From contig JAUYNR010000046.1 of NCBI GenBank assembly GCA_030698225.1, positions 1-45,577 of the forward strand: a DNA stretch of 45,577 nt, read 5' to 3'. This stretch comes from Oxalobacteraceae bacterium (GTDB lineage Bacteria > Pseudomonadota > Gammaproteobacteria > Burkholderiales > Burkholderiaceae_D). Positions 28,911-38,078 of this stretch are shown piece by piece. Below the pieces are notes generated by a model, which saw nothing but the letters and a program-made list of their open reading frames with translations, made no database searches and was not told the origin of the DNA. Made by a program: the position numbers and the translations under genes. Position 1 is the stretch's first letter. The number at the start of each line of letters is the position of its first letter.

Positions 28911-28964
28911 GTAGTGCAGGCCTCCGTGCCTGCAGCCCGGCGCAGGCACGGAGGCCTGCACTAC
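28911..28964. repeat. 54-bp perfect inverted repeat
   Basis: GTAGTGCAGGCCTCCGTGCC begins a 23-bp arm (28911-28933) repeated in reverse complement at 28942-28964 around an 8-base loop. The stem is perfect. It lies between two transport genes and has no T-run, so it looks like a dispersed palindromic (REP-like) element rather than a plain terminator; it may still attenuate read-through. Confidence 0.85.
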
Positions 28965-29031
28965 TTAATGGTTCCACAGCAGCAAGAAGCACCGCAGCAC
29001 CCTTATTTTAATAATCACAGGAGATCGCACC

Positions 29032-30129
29032 ATGTTTTCAGGAAACCGTATTGCAGCCGTCATCGGCGCACTCGCAGCAAGCGTTGCCTTTGGCGTATCG
29101 GCACAGGTGCCGGCCGGCTATCCGGCCGATTACAGCAAGATCGTCGATGCTGGCAAGAAGGAAGGCAAGCTGGTGATTTACGGCGCCACCGACAGCAAGG
29201 CCGCCGCGCCGCTGATCAAGGATTTCAACGCGCTGTACCCGGGCATCTCGGTCGAATACAACGACTTGAATTCGACCGAGGTCTACAACCGCTACATTTC
29301 CGAGGTGGCCGCCGGCGGCAACACTGCCGACATGCTGTGGTCGTCGGCGATGGATCTGCAGATGAAGCTGGCCTCGGACGGCTATGCGCTGCAATACAAA
29401 TCGGTCGAAGCCGGCAAGATCCCGGGCTGGGCGGTCTGGAACGATACCGCCTACGGCACCACCTTCGAGCCGGCAGCGATCGTCTACAACAAGCGGCTGC
29501 TGACAGCCAAGGAGGTGCCGGCCACCCATGCCGACTTCGCCAAGCTGATTTCGCAGGAAAAATTCAAGGACAAGGTCACCACCTACGACATCGAGAAATC
29601 CGGCGTCGGCTTCATGTTCATGACCCAGGATTCGCGTGCCTATAACGATTTCGCCGGGCTGGAGAAAGCCTTCGGCGCGGCCAGGGTACGGGTGCAGTCG
29701 TCGACCGGCACCATGCTGGAACGGATCTCTTCCGGCGAAAACCTGATCGGCTACAACGTGCTGGGATCGTATGCGCTGGTGCGCGCGAAGACCGATCCGT
29801 CGATCGGCGTCGTGCTGCCCAAGGATTACACGCTGATCCTGTCGCGCGTGCTGTTCATCAGCAAGAACGCCAAGCATGTGAATGCGGCCAAGCTGTGGCT
29901 CGACTACATGCTGTCGCAGCGCGGCCAGACCATCATCGCCAACGATTCGAAACTGTATGCGATCCGCGCCGATGTCAAGGGCGACACCACTTCGGCCGAC
30001 CTGACCAAACTGGTCGGCGCGGCCAACCTGAAGCCGCTGCCGGTCAGCCCGATGCTGTTGCAATACCTCGACCCGACCAAGCGCCTGGCCTTCCTGCGGC
30101 AGTGGAAAGAGACTGCCGGCAAGAAGTAA
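29032..30129 (+). CDS. ABC transporter periplasmic binding protein, Fe(III)/AfuA-like
   Basis: 365 residues with signal peptide (cut near VSA-Q) and the extracellular-solute-binding type 1 fold of ferric and phosphonate importers: KEGKLVIYGATDSKAAAPLIKDFNALYPGI, then GGNTADMLWSSAMD, TTFEPAAIVYNKRLL and NAAKLWLDYMLSQRGQ. GGAGATCGCACC precedes the ATG. It heads a three-gene importer with a fused permease and an ATPase. The ligand is not readable; iron complexes, phosphonates and organic acids all occur in this family, and the neighbouring TctDE points to an organic-acid complex. Confidence 0.88.
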   Translation: MFSGNRIAAVIGALAASVAFGVSAQVPAGYPADYSKIVDAGKKEGKLVIYGATDSKAAAPLIKDFNALYPGISVEYNDLNSTEVYNRYISEVAAGGNTADMLWSSAMDLQMKLASDGYALQYKSVEAGKIPGWAVWNDTAYGTTFEPAAIVYNKRLLTAKEVPATHADFAKLISQEKFKDKVTTYDIEKSGVGFMFMTQDSRAYNDFAGLEKAFGAARVRVQSSTGTMLERISSGENLIGYNVLGSYALVRAKTDPSIGVVLPKDYTLILSRVLFISKNAKHVNAAKLWLDYMLSQRGQTIIANDSKLYAIRADVKGDTTSADLTKLVGAANLKPLPVSPMLLQYLDPTKRLAFLRQWKETAGKK

Positions 30130-30145
30130 TTCCCACGCCCTCTCT

Positions 30146-30179
30146 CCCAGCCCTCTCCCGCGCGCGGGAGAGGGCTGGG
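30146..30179. repeat. 34-bp perfect palindrome, copy 1 of a repeat family
   Basis: CCCAGCCCTCTCCCGCG and its exact reverse complement, without a loop. The core CCCTCTCCCGC/GCGGGAGAGGG followed by a CTGGGG-type tail recurs at 38570-38595 in the same orientation. This form is a common dispersed element in beta- and gammaproteobacteria. Confidence 0.8.
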
Positions 30180-30298
30180 GCGAGGGGATTCAGACAGTCA
30201 TTACCTGGCAGGCTGAACAGTACTAAAAATTTTAAAGACTTCCGCTCTGCTGCGCGCTGACGCCCATGGCACGCCCATTTCATTCATCGGACACTGTG

Positions 30299-32059
30299 AT
30301 GCAAACCTCAATACTTCCCCGCCTGAACTGGCCGCGCGGCCTGGTCGTGATGCTGTCGGCGCTGGTCATCTTTTTCCCGCTGTACCTGATTTTTTACCAG
30401 AGTTTCCTGTCGGCGCCGTTCTTCATGCCGGTCAAGACGCTGGGTTTCGATGCCTATCGTTTCATTTTCGACGATCCCGACTTTGGCCGCGCCTTCGTCA
30501 ACGGGCTGATCATGGCCACCGGCCTGGCCGCGATTGCGGTGCCGCTGGGCGCCATGCTGGCGTTCCTGATGGTGCGCACCGACCTGCCGGGGCGCGGCTG
30601 GATCGCGCCGCTGCTGCTGGTGCCGATCTTCGTGTCGCCGATGGTGATCGGCTTCGGTTACGTGGTGTCGATGGGGCCGGTCGGCTTCTACACGCTGTGG
30701 GTCAAGCAATTGATCGGGGTCGAACCGTGGAATGTCTATTCATTCACCAGCATCGTCATCATCGCCGGCCTGACGCATGTGCCGCACGTGTATCTGTACG
30801 CATCGTCGGCGCTGAAAAGCCTCGGTTCGGACGTCGAGGAAGCGGCCCGCGTGGCCGGCGCCTCGCCGCTGCAGGTGATGATGAACGTGTCGCTGCCGAT
30901 GATCATGCCGGCGCTGGCGTATGCGGCGGTGCTGGTGTTCTTCCTCGGCTTCGAGGTGTTCGGCCTGGTGCTGGTGCTGGGCGATCCGGAAGGCCATCTG
31001 GTGCTGGCGACCTATCTGTACAAGCTGACCAACAAGCTCGGCACCCCGTCCTACCACCTGATGGCGGCGGTCGCCGTGTGCCTGGTGATGGTGACGATGC
31101 CGCTGGTGATGCTGCAGCGCTGGCTGCTGAAATCGGCCAACAAGTACGTGTCGATCAAGGGCAAGGGTGCGCGCCAGAAGGCGCTGCCGCTGGGCAACTG
31201 GAAGTGGTTCGCGTTCGCGCTCTTGGCGCTGTGGCTGCTGTTTACGATCGTGATGCCGATTTCCGGCATCGTGCTGCGCTCGTTCGTGTCGCACTGGGGC
31301 GAAGGCGTGCAACTGGCCGATGTGCTGACGCTGCAGCATTTCCGCGACATCCTGGAGCAGCCGTCGCTGATGCGCGGCATCCTGAACACGATCCTGATCG
31401 GCGTCATCGGCGGCGCTCTGGCGGTGGCCTGTTATTCGGCGATTGCGCTGGCGATGCACCGCAAGCAGGACGGCATCACCCGTTTCCTCGATTACAGCGT
31501 GCTGGTGCCGCGTGCGGTGCCGGGCTTGCTGGCCGGCCTGTCGTTCCTGTGGGTGTTCCTATTCGTGCCGTCCTGGCTCGATGGCGCGCTCAAGGGCATC
31601 GACAACGGCGCCGCGCTGTGGCTCAGCGAGCACTTCATTCCGGTGCTGCGCGAACTGCGCTCGACCATCTTCTCGGTCTGGCTTGCGTATTCGGTGGTCT
31701 GGCTGGCCTACGGGATGCGGCTGATTTCGACCGCCTTGCTGCAGGTCGGACCGGAGCTGGAAGAGGCGGCGCGCGCGGTCGGCGCGCAACGCAGCCAGGT
31801 CACTCGCGACGTCACGCTGCCGCTGGTCAAATACGGTCTGCTCGGCGCGTGGCTGATGGTGTTCCTGATCTTCGAGCGCGAATACTCGACCGGCGTCTAT
31901 CTGCTGTCGCCCGGCACCGAAGTGATCGGCGCGATGCTGGTGTCGCTGTGGGCCGGCGGCTCGGTCGACCTGGTGGCCGCATTGTCCTTCATCAACATCA
32001 CGTTAGTCGCGCTCGGTCTGGGCATCGCGCTGCGTTTTGGCGTAAAACTGCATAACTAA
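30299..32059 (+). CDS. ABC transporter permease, fused double-domain
   Basis: 586 residues carrying two copies of the binding-protein-dependent permease domain, as in FbpB-type importers. The two EAA loops that touch the ATPase are EEAARVAGASPLQVMMNVSLPMI and EEAARAVGAQRSQVTRDVTLPLV. About 12 membrane segments are visible, the first LVVMLSALVIFFPLYLIF. The start at 30299 (MQTSILPRL) is chosen because the residues after it lead straight into the first membrane segment; ATG 30266 is possible, and neither has a strong ribosome-binding site. The gene ends 11 bp before the ATPase. Confidence 0.87.
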   Translation: MQTSILPRLNWPRGLVVMLSALVIFFPLYLIFYQSFLSAPFFMPVKTLGFDAYRFIFDDPDFGRAFVNGLIMATGLAAIAVPLGAMLAFLMVRTDLPGRGWIAPLLLVPIFVSPMVIGFGYVVSMGPVGFYTLWVKQLIGVEPWNVYSFTSIVIIAGLTHVPHVYLYASSALKSLGSDVEEAARVAGASPLQVMMNVSLPMIMPALAYAAVLVFFLGFEVFGLVLVLGDPEGHLVLATYLYKLTNKLGTPSYHLMAAVAVCLVMVTMPLVMLQRWLLKSANKYVSIKGKGARQKALPLGNWKWFAFALLALWLLFTIVMPISGIVLRSFVSHWGEGVQLADVLTLQHFRDILEQPSLMRGILNTILIGVIGGALAVACYSAIALAMHRKQDGITRFLDYSVLVPRAVPGLLAGLSFLWVFLFVPSWLDGALKGIDNGAALWLSEHFIPVLRELRSTIFSVWLAYSVVWLAYGMRLISTALLQVGPELEEAARAVGAQRSQVTRDVTLPLVKYGLLGAWLMVFLIFEREYSTGVYLLSPGTEVIGAMLVSLWAGGSVDLVAALSFINITLVALGLGIALRFGVKLHN

Positions 32060-32070
32060 AGGTAAAAATC

Positions 32071-33171
32071 ATGAAACGAGACATCGCGATGAACGAATTA
32101 AGCGTCAACGACTTATACCTCGACTACGGCACCGGCGCGGCCGCCAACCAGATCCTGAAGGGCGTGTCGATGGAATTGCAGCGCGGCGAAGTGGTCGCGC
32201 TGCTGGGGCCTTCCGGCAGCGGCAAGACCACGCTGCTGCGCGCGGTGGCCGGGCTGGAAGGGCCGAAAGCCGGCACCATCCGCATCGGCGAGCGTGTGAT
32301 GTACGACGGCGCGAAGAATTACGAGATGCCGGCCGAACAGCGCAACCTGGGCCTGGTGTTCCAGTCGTATGCGCTGTGGCCGCACAAGACGGTGGCCGAC
32401 AACGTCGCCTACGGCCTGAAGCTGCGCAAGATGAGCAGCAGCGAGATCGCCAGCCGGGTCAAGCAAGTGCTGACCCAGCTCGGCCTGGGTCATCTGGGCG
32501 AGCGCTTCCCGCACCAACTGTCGGGCGGCCAGCAGCAGCGGGTCGCGATCGCCCGCGCACTGGTCTACAACCCGCCGGTGATCCTGCTCGACGAACCGCT
32601 GTCGAATCTGGACGCCAAGCTGCGCGAGGAAGCGCGCGCCTTCCTGCGCGAACTGATCGTGCGGCTCGGGCTGTCGGCGCTGATGGTCACCCACGACCAG
32701 GGCGAGGCGATGGCGATTTCGGATCGCATCCTGCTGCTCAACAACGGCAAGATTGAGCAGCAGGGCACGCCGCAAAGCATGTACCAGACGCCGGGCACGC
32801 TGTTTACCGCCGAATTCATGGGCAGCAACAACCGCCTGCCGGGCAAAGTGCTGCAGCGCGACGGCGATCGCGTCACGCTGCAAATCGAAGGCCGCACGCT
32901 GCACGGCAGCGCGCGCGGCGCCAATCTCGGCGCCGACGTCACCGCGCTGATCCGGCTGGAGCAGGTGCGCATCGTCGATGCGGAGACCGACAACAGCATC
33001 AAACTGCCGCTGTCGACCTGCATGTATCTGGGCGACCGCTGGGAATGCCTGTTCAAGCGCGGCGCAGCAGGCGACACCCACGAACTCGGCCTGCGCGCCT
33101 ACGCGCCGCAGCGCTTGACGGCCGGCGAATACTGGGTCCAGCTGCCGCAGGACAAACTGTGGGTGTTTTGA
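32071..33171 (+). CDS. ABC transporter ATP-binding protein
   Basis: 366 residues: Walker A GPSGSGKTT, Q-loop QSYALWPH, signature LSGGQQQRVAIARAL, Walker B VILLDEPLSNLD, H-loop VTHD, then a C-terminal TOBE-like domain (GSNNRLPGKVLQRDGDRVTL onward) as in FbpC/PotA-type importers. AAAGGT precedes the ATG. It completes the importer with the two genes upstream. A large hairpin repeat follows. Confidence 0.92.
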   Translation: MKRDIAMNELSVNDLYLDYGTGAAANQILKGVSMELQRGEVVALLGPSGSGKTTLLRAVAGLEGPKAGTIRIGERVMYDGAKNYEMPAEQRNLGLVFQSYALWPHKTVADNVAYGLKLRKMSSSEIASRVKQVLTQLGLGHLGERFPHQLSGGQQQRVAIARALVYNPPVILLDEPLSNLDAKLREEARAFLRELIVRLGLSALMVTHDQGEAMAISDRILLLNNGKIEQQGTPQSMYQTPGTLFTAEFMGSNNRLPGKVLQRDGDRVTLQIEGRTLHGSARGANLGADVTALIRLEQVRIVDAETDNSIKLPLSTCMYLGDRWECLFKRGAAGDTHELGLRAYAPQRLTAGEYWVQLPQDKLWVF

Positions 33172-33225
33172 GATCGGCCATCGCGCACTGACGCAGAGGT
33201 GCCAATGGTAGGCTGCTGTTTTTGT

Positions 33226-33294
33226 GTAGGAGCGCACCCGGGCGCGACCGGCTTGCGCACCGCTACCGGTGTTCGCGCCCGGGTGCGCTCCTAC
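33226..33294. repeat. 69-bp inverted repeat of the GTAGGAGCG type
   Basis: Arms GTAGGAGCGCACCCGGGCGC(G), 21 bp, at 33226-33246 and 33274-33294 are perfect reverse complements; inside, ACCGG and CCGGT make a second small stem. The GTAGGAGCG start is typical of REP-like elements in Pseudomonadota. AAAA follows, so it does not end as a normal terminator, though it sits just after the ABC operon. Confidence 0.8.
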
Positions 33295-33402
33295 AAAACC
33301 CTCGAGCCGAATAGCGACAAATTTATACAGCATTGTGTATTTTTAAAGTCGCTTTATAACAGTGCGGAAGATGCCGTGTTTTTGATGATACTCCGCTAAT
33401 TA

Positions 33403-34467
33403 ATGATTATTCCTGTGCTCTCCCGGTTCGCCTCGATGCCATTCCTGCGCGCATTGCTGATCGCAGTCAGTGCCGCCGGCCTGTGCGTCTGGCTCAACAC
33501 CCCGCTGCCGTGGATGATAGGGCCGATCATCGCAACCGCCGCCGCACGCATGGCCGGCATCGACCTGCAGGCTCCGGTGCAGGTGCGCGAAGCCGGGCAG
33601 TGGGCGATCGGCACCGCGCTCGGCCTGTATTTCACGCCGGCCGTGCTGCATGTGCTGTCGTCGTATGTCGGCACTATCGTGCTCGGCGTGGTGTTCGCAA
33701 TGCTGCTCGGGATAGGCGCCGGCTGGCTGCTGCACCGGCTGACCGGGGTCGACCGCACCACCGCCTTCTTCGCGATGGCCACCGGCGGCGCATCCGAGAT
33801 GGCGACCCAGGGCGAGCGCCACGGCGCGCAGGTGGACCGGGTCGCCGCCGCGCACAGCCTGCGCATCATGCTGGTGGTGGTGATTATCCCGTTCGGCTTC
33901 AAGTTCGCCGGCGTGCACGGGATGGACCCGTATGTGCAGGGCGCCAAGGTGGTGTTGCTGCCCGGTCTGCTGGCGCTGATCGCGCTGACCTGCTGCGGCG
34001 CGTTGCTGCTGCGGCGCCTGAACTGGCCGAATGCCTGGGTCATCGGCCCGCTGATCGTCGCCATCGGGCTGACTGCATTCGAGGTCAATCTGTCGGCGTT
34101 GCCGCAATGGATGATTAACTGCGGCCAGCTGTTCATCGGGGTGTCGCTGGGCACCCGCTTCACGCCGGCCTTCTTGCATACCGCGCCGCGTTACCTGGCC
34201 GGGGTCGCGCTGTGCAGCATCAGCGCGATCCTGGTGGCGGCCGGTTTCGGCCTGCTGCTGGCGGCCTGGTCCGGCATTCATCCGGCCACCGCTATCCTCG
34301 CCACCTCGCCCGGCGGCATCGCCGAAATGTCGCTGACCGCCAAAACCCTGCAGCTCGGGGTGCCGATCGTGACCGCCTTCCACGTTACCCGGATGGCGAC
34401 GCTGGTGCTCTCGATCGGACCGTTGTTCCGCCTGATTAAATTTATAAAAAGCTGGAGTATCATCTGA
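33403..34467 (+). CDS. AbrB-family membrane protein
   Basis: 354-residue inner-membrane protein with about ten membrane segments in two related halves (PF05145 type): each half contains a WMIGP/WVIGP motif (LNTPLPWMIGPIIATAAARM and LNWPNAWVIGPLIVAIG) and a GTALG or GVSLGTRFTP segment. It also carries the TGGASEMA and SPGGIAEMS motifs. Family members are often called ammonia-monooxygenase-like regulators but are not enzymes; they are frequently near Tct/Bug genes. The function is not established. There is no clear ribosome-binding site at ATG 33403. Confidence 0.82.
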   Translation: MIIPVLSRFASMPFLRALLIAVSAAGLCVWLNTPLPWMIGPIIATAAARMAGIDLQAPVQVREAGQWAIGTALGLYFTPAVLHVLSSYVGTIVLGVVFAMLLGIGAGWLLHRLTGVDRTTAFFAMATGGASEMATQGERHGAQVDRVAAAHSLRIMLVVVIIPFGFKFAGVHGMDPYVQGAKVVLLPGLLALIALTCCGALLLRRLNWPNAWVIGPLIVAIGLTAFEVNLSALPQWMINCGQLFIGVSLGTRFTPAFLHTAPRYLAGVALCSISAILVAAGFGLLLAAWSGIHPATAILATSPGGIAEMSLTAKTLQLGVPIVTAFHVTRMATLVLSIGPLFRLIKFIKSWSII

Positions 34468-34834
34468 AACATCCGGTTATCCGCAGTATATAACTGCGTG
34501 TCTTAAATATGCTCACAGCAGTATATTGAAGTTTTGGAGGCGCTCCCGGCAGCGCCGCCACCGGCAGCCGACTGCCGTTCCCGATCCCGCGATGCGCGCG
34601 ACCCATTCCCGATCCGCCGGAAAATGCCGGCCGAATCCGCTGCGCCCGGCTTGCTCCGCATTGCTACGTCCAGCCTTTTTCCACAGAAATCGCATATTCA
34701 GTGGTACATTTCCACAAGGCACTATTTTTGCAATTCTGAGCATCGGATTGCTTCCTCTCCACACCAGACTGAAGGGCCGGGTTTTCAAATTGTCATCCAG
34801 TTCACTAGCGCACCCTGAAACCGACGATCGACGC
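34468..34834. other. intergenic region before the GGDEF-EAL gene
   Basis: 367 bp with no gene I trust. An open frame runs from 34526 into the next gene, but its early residues are Arg/Pro-rich and unlike protein. The region around 34690-34790 is A/T-richer and could hold the promoter. A TTG near 34790 might be an earlier start of the downstream gene. Confidence 0.45.
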
Positions 34835-36508
34835 ATGCTGGCAAGCCTGATGGAGGCTGCAGGCGACATCGTCGTCAGACTGAACCATCAGGGCCAGATC
34901 CTGTACGCCAGCCAGCGCACCATCGACCTGGTTAACGCCCGAAGGGATCTGATCGGCGGTGCGCTGTCGGAACTGGTGTGCGCCACCGAACGCGATGCGT
35001 TGCAGGCCGCGCTGGCAGACGCGCTCGCGACCCGGCAGCCGAGCCGCATCAAGCTGCGCATCAAGGCCGGCGATGCATTGCCCTGGTTCGATTTTCAACT
35101 GTCCGCTTACGCCGCCCCGGGCGATAGCGGCGAACTGCTTGCCGTCGGCCGCGACGTGTCCAGCATGCATGCGACCGAAGTGCACTTGCGTCACCTGGCC
35201 ACGCATGACGGTTTGACCGGATTGCCGAACCGGGCGCTGCTGTCGGACCGGCTGCGCATGGCCGTCGCGCAGGCGCGCCGCAGCGGCCACGGGTTTTCGG
35301 TGGCCGCGCTGGATCTCGATGGCTTCAAGAAGGTCAACGACGGCCTCGGTCACCCGACCGGCGATGCGCTGCTGCGGGTCGCCAGTGCCCGGCTGATCAA
35401 GGCATTGCGCAATAGCGATACGCTGGCGCGCATCGGCGGCGACGAATTCGTCATCATCATGCCCGGCGCGGTCAGCAGCGCCGACATCAAGCTGGTGTGC
35501 GGCCGCATGATTTCGATGATGCAGGCGCCGTTCGAGGTACAGGGCCATACGCTGCACGTCAGCGCCTCGGTCGGGGTTGCCGTGTATCCGGAACACGGCG
35601 AGGATGAAGTCACGCTGCTGGCCCATGCCGATGCCGCGATGTACCGCGCGAAAGAGACCGGCAAAGCATGCTGTGTGGTCTATGACAGCACCCGGATCGG
35701 CCAGCCGGAGCATGATTTGTCGCTGGAAGCGGCGATGTTCCAAGCCGTTACGAATGGCGAATTCTTTCTCGATTTCCAGCCCATCGTCGACGCCAGAAGC
35801 CGCCAGATACAGGGTTTCGAGACGCTGATGCGCTGGCTGCGGCCGGGTCTTGGCCTGGTGCCGCCGAGCCGTTTTATCCCGATCGCCGAGACCAACGGCC
35901 TGATCAACCTGCTCGGCGCCTGGGCGCTCAAGGCTTCCTGCGTCCAGCTCAAGAGCTTCCAGTCAGTCGCCAAGCGCCCGCTCTACGTCTCGGTCAACGT
36001 TAGCCCGAGGCAGTTCCGTCAGGCGCAGTTCCTGGAGCTGCTGGACCAGGCGATTGCCTTGTCGGGGATTGCCGGCGACCAGCTGCTGCTGGAGATCACC
36101 GAAGGCACGCTGATGACCGATCCGCTGCAGGCCGAAGCCATCATGCACAAGATCGTCGCGCGCAAGGTGCGCATCGCGATCGATGATTTCGGCACCGGTT
36201 ACTCGTCGCTGGCGTATCTGAAGCGGTTCCCGATCGCGATCCTGAAAATCGACCGGGCTTTCATCAAGGATCTGCCCGGGTCCGAAAAAGACGCCGCGAT
36301 CTGCAACGCGATCCTGAGCCTGGCCCATCATTTGCAGATGTCGGTGGTGGCAGAAGGGGTGGAGACCGAACAGCAACACCAGTTTCTGCTGGAGCGGCAA
36401 TGCAGTTACATTCAGGGCTACCTGACCGGCAAGCCGATGTCGCCGCACAGCGTGCTGGAACTCCTGGCCGCAACCGGGATCCCGGCGCGGCCGGTGTGCG
36501 CGGCGTGA
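34835..36508 (+). CDS. PAS-GGDEF-EAL cyclic di-GMP enzyme
   Basis: 557 residues from ATG 34835: a PAS domain (LMEAAGDIVVRLNHQGQILYAS), a GGDEF domain with intact RIGGDEFVII, and an EAL domain. The EAL signature reads FETLMRW (Glu kept, Ala to Thr), while NVSPRQF, EITEG, DDFGTGYSSLAYLKRFP and KIDRAFIKDLP are present, so both synthesis and breakdown of c-di-GMP are possible. No membrane segment is seen with this start. The start is uncertain because the open frame extends to 34526; the PAS begins right after MLASL, which supports 34835. Confidence 0.85.
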   Translation: MLASLMEAAGDIVVRLNHQGQILYASQRTIDLVNARRDLIGGALSELVCATERDALQAALADALATRQPSRIKLRIKAGDALPWFDFQLSAYAAPGDSGELLAVGRDVSSMHATEVHLRHLATHDGLTGLPNRALLSDRLRMAVAQARRSGHGFSVAALDLDGFKKVNDGLGHPTGDALLRVASARLIKALRNSDTLARIGGDEFVIIMPGAVSSADIKLVCGRMISMMQAPFEVQGHTLHVSASVGVAVYPEHGEDEVTLLAHADAAMYRAKETGKACCVVYDSTRIGQPEHDLSLEAAMFQAVTNGEFFLDFQPIVDARSRQIQGFETLMRWLRPGLGLVPPSRFIPIAETNGLINLLGAWALKASCVQLKSFQSVAKRPLYVSVNVSPRQFRQAQFLELLDQAIALSGIAGDQLLLEITEGTLMTDPLQAEAIMHKIVARKVRIAIDDFGTGYSSLAYLKRFPIAILKIDRAFIKDLPGSEKDAAICNAILSLAHHLQMSVVAEGVETEQQHQFLLERQCSYIQGYLTGKPMSPHSVLELLAATGIPARPVCAA

Positions 36509-36543
36509 GCCCGGGGCGCACCGGATTCGCACCAATAAACTTA

Positions 36544-38046
36544 ATGACCATGACCATGCGCATTCCCGATGCCCCCGATGCCGATACCACCCTGGACCTG
36601 CTGTGGGAGCGCATCAGGCAGCGTGGCGACCTTCCCGGTTTTACCAAAGCGATCAGCGCGGTGCTGGACGCGATGCACGATGAAGAAGAGCGCGAATTCA
36701 ACATGACGCAAACCGTCATGTCCGACCCCGGGCTGACCCAGAAAGTGCTGCGGCTTGCCAATAGTGCAATGTACTCGGCCTTCGGCCAAAGCATCGGTAC
36801 CGTGTCGAGGGCGGTCATGGTATTGGGAACGCAAGCCATCGGTCACCTGGCGCTGGGCTCCAGGCTGATCGACGAATTGTCGGCCAGCGCCCCCGACACG
36901 CTCAGCGCCCGGCTTGAAATGGAAAAGGCACTGCTGGCCGGGCATGTGGCGCGCCAGGTCGCAAGCTCGGCCAATTGGCACCATACGGAAGAGGCAGTCG
37001 TGTGCTCGATGCTGCATACGCTGGGCCGGATGATGGTGGCGTTTTATTTGCCCGAGCACTGGTCGCAGGCGCAGCAGGACAGCGAAAAAACACAGCAGCA
37101 CCAGGATCTGGTGCTGCAGCAAATGCTCGGGCTGTCGCTGGAACAGCTCGGCCGCGCCATTGCGCAGCGCTGGGGATTGCCCGACAGCCTGATCAACAGC
37201 ATGCGCAAGGTTGAGCCGTCGGCATTGGCGCCGGGTGAAAAAGTGCCGCATGCGGAATGGCTGGCTGCGATATCGAGCATGACCAGCCAATGCGCGAGTG
37301 CGCTGTGCCAGGACGATGCCTCGGGCGACACCGAAATCCTGCGGCTCGCCGGCGCGTATGCCGGCATGCTCGGCGTCGATGCCTTCGCGGTGCTGCAGGC
37401 GGCGGAAAATGCGAAGAAAACCGCCGAATCCGACCTGGGCGCGGTCCACAGCACCAAACGCAGCAATACCGAAAAGCGCGCCCGCGCCCAGGCAGCCTTA
37501 CCCCAGCCGGCGGTCCCCGGCATCCTGCAGCAGGGCGTGATCGACATGCGCGGCATCAGCAGCAGCGCAACGCCCAGCCAGATGATGACGATGGGACTGG
37601 AAACGCTGTATCAGGGGCTCGGTTTCCGGCGTGCGGTTGCCTTCTTGCGGAATGTCAGGGAGGCGAAATACTCGGCCCGGATGGGCTTCGGCGCCGGTGT
37701 GTCGGCACTGATCCCGCAACTGATGTTCAACGATGCCTATCAGCCTGACGTGTTTCATGCGGCGCTGGCCAGCGACCGCATCATTTTTGCCGAAAATGCG
37801 CAAGACCCGAAATTTGCCGCCAAACTGCCGCGCTGGTGGCGCGACAGCTTGTCCGGCGCCACCGGTTTCATCATCGTGCCGCTGACGGTCAACCGCCAGC
37901 CGGTCGGCTTTATCTACGGCGACTGGAGCGGCACTGCACCCAACGCCAAACCGAGTCCCGCGGAGTTCATCATCCTCAACGAACTGCGCGCGCTGGTCAC
38001 GCAAACCGCGGAACGGCGCCACGCGCCGGCCAGTTCCGGCGCGTAG
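36544..38046 (+). CDS. HDOD domain protein with C-terminal GAF-like region
   Basis: 500 residues. The N-terminal HDOD domain (about 30-260) contains LPGFTKAISAVLDAM, VMSDPGLTQKVLRLANSA and LGTQAIGHLALGSRL; HDOD proteins lack the catalytic HD and mediate signalling. The C-terminal part (about 375-490) has the pattern of a GAF sensor domain (GLGFRRAVAFLRN, GFIIVPLTVNRQPVGFIYGDW). It follows the GGDEF-EAL gene by 35 bp and is probably co-transcribed, linking it to c-di-GMP signalling. Three in-frame ATGs (36544, 36550, 36556) compete; the first is given. Confidence 0.85.
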   Translation: MTMTMRIPDAPDADTTLDLLWERIRQRGDLPGFTKAISAVLDAMHDEEEREFNMTQTVMSDPGLTQKVLRLANSAMYSAFGQSIGTVSRAVMVLGTQAIGHLALGSRLIDELSASAPDTLSARLEMEKALLAGHVARQVASSANWHHTEEAVVCSMLHTLGRMMVAFYLPEHWSQAQQDSEKTQQHQDLVLQQMLGLSLEQLGRAIAQRWGLPDSLINSMRKVEPSALAPGEKVPHAEWLAAISSMTSQCASALCQDDASGDTEILRLAGAYAGMLGVDAFAVLQAAENAKKTAESDLGAVHSTKRSNTEKRARAQAALPQPAVPGILQQGVIDMRGISSSATPSQMMTMGLETLYQGLGFRRAVAFLRNVREAKYSARMGFGAGVSALIPQLMFNDAYQPDVFHAALASDRIIFAENAQDPKFAAKLPRWWRDSLSGATGFIIVPLTVNRQPVGFIYGDWSGTAPNAKPSPAEFIILNELRALVTQTAERRHAPASSGA

Positions 38047-38078
38047 TGATTTTCCCGCTGCCGGCACCCTGCGATGGA

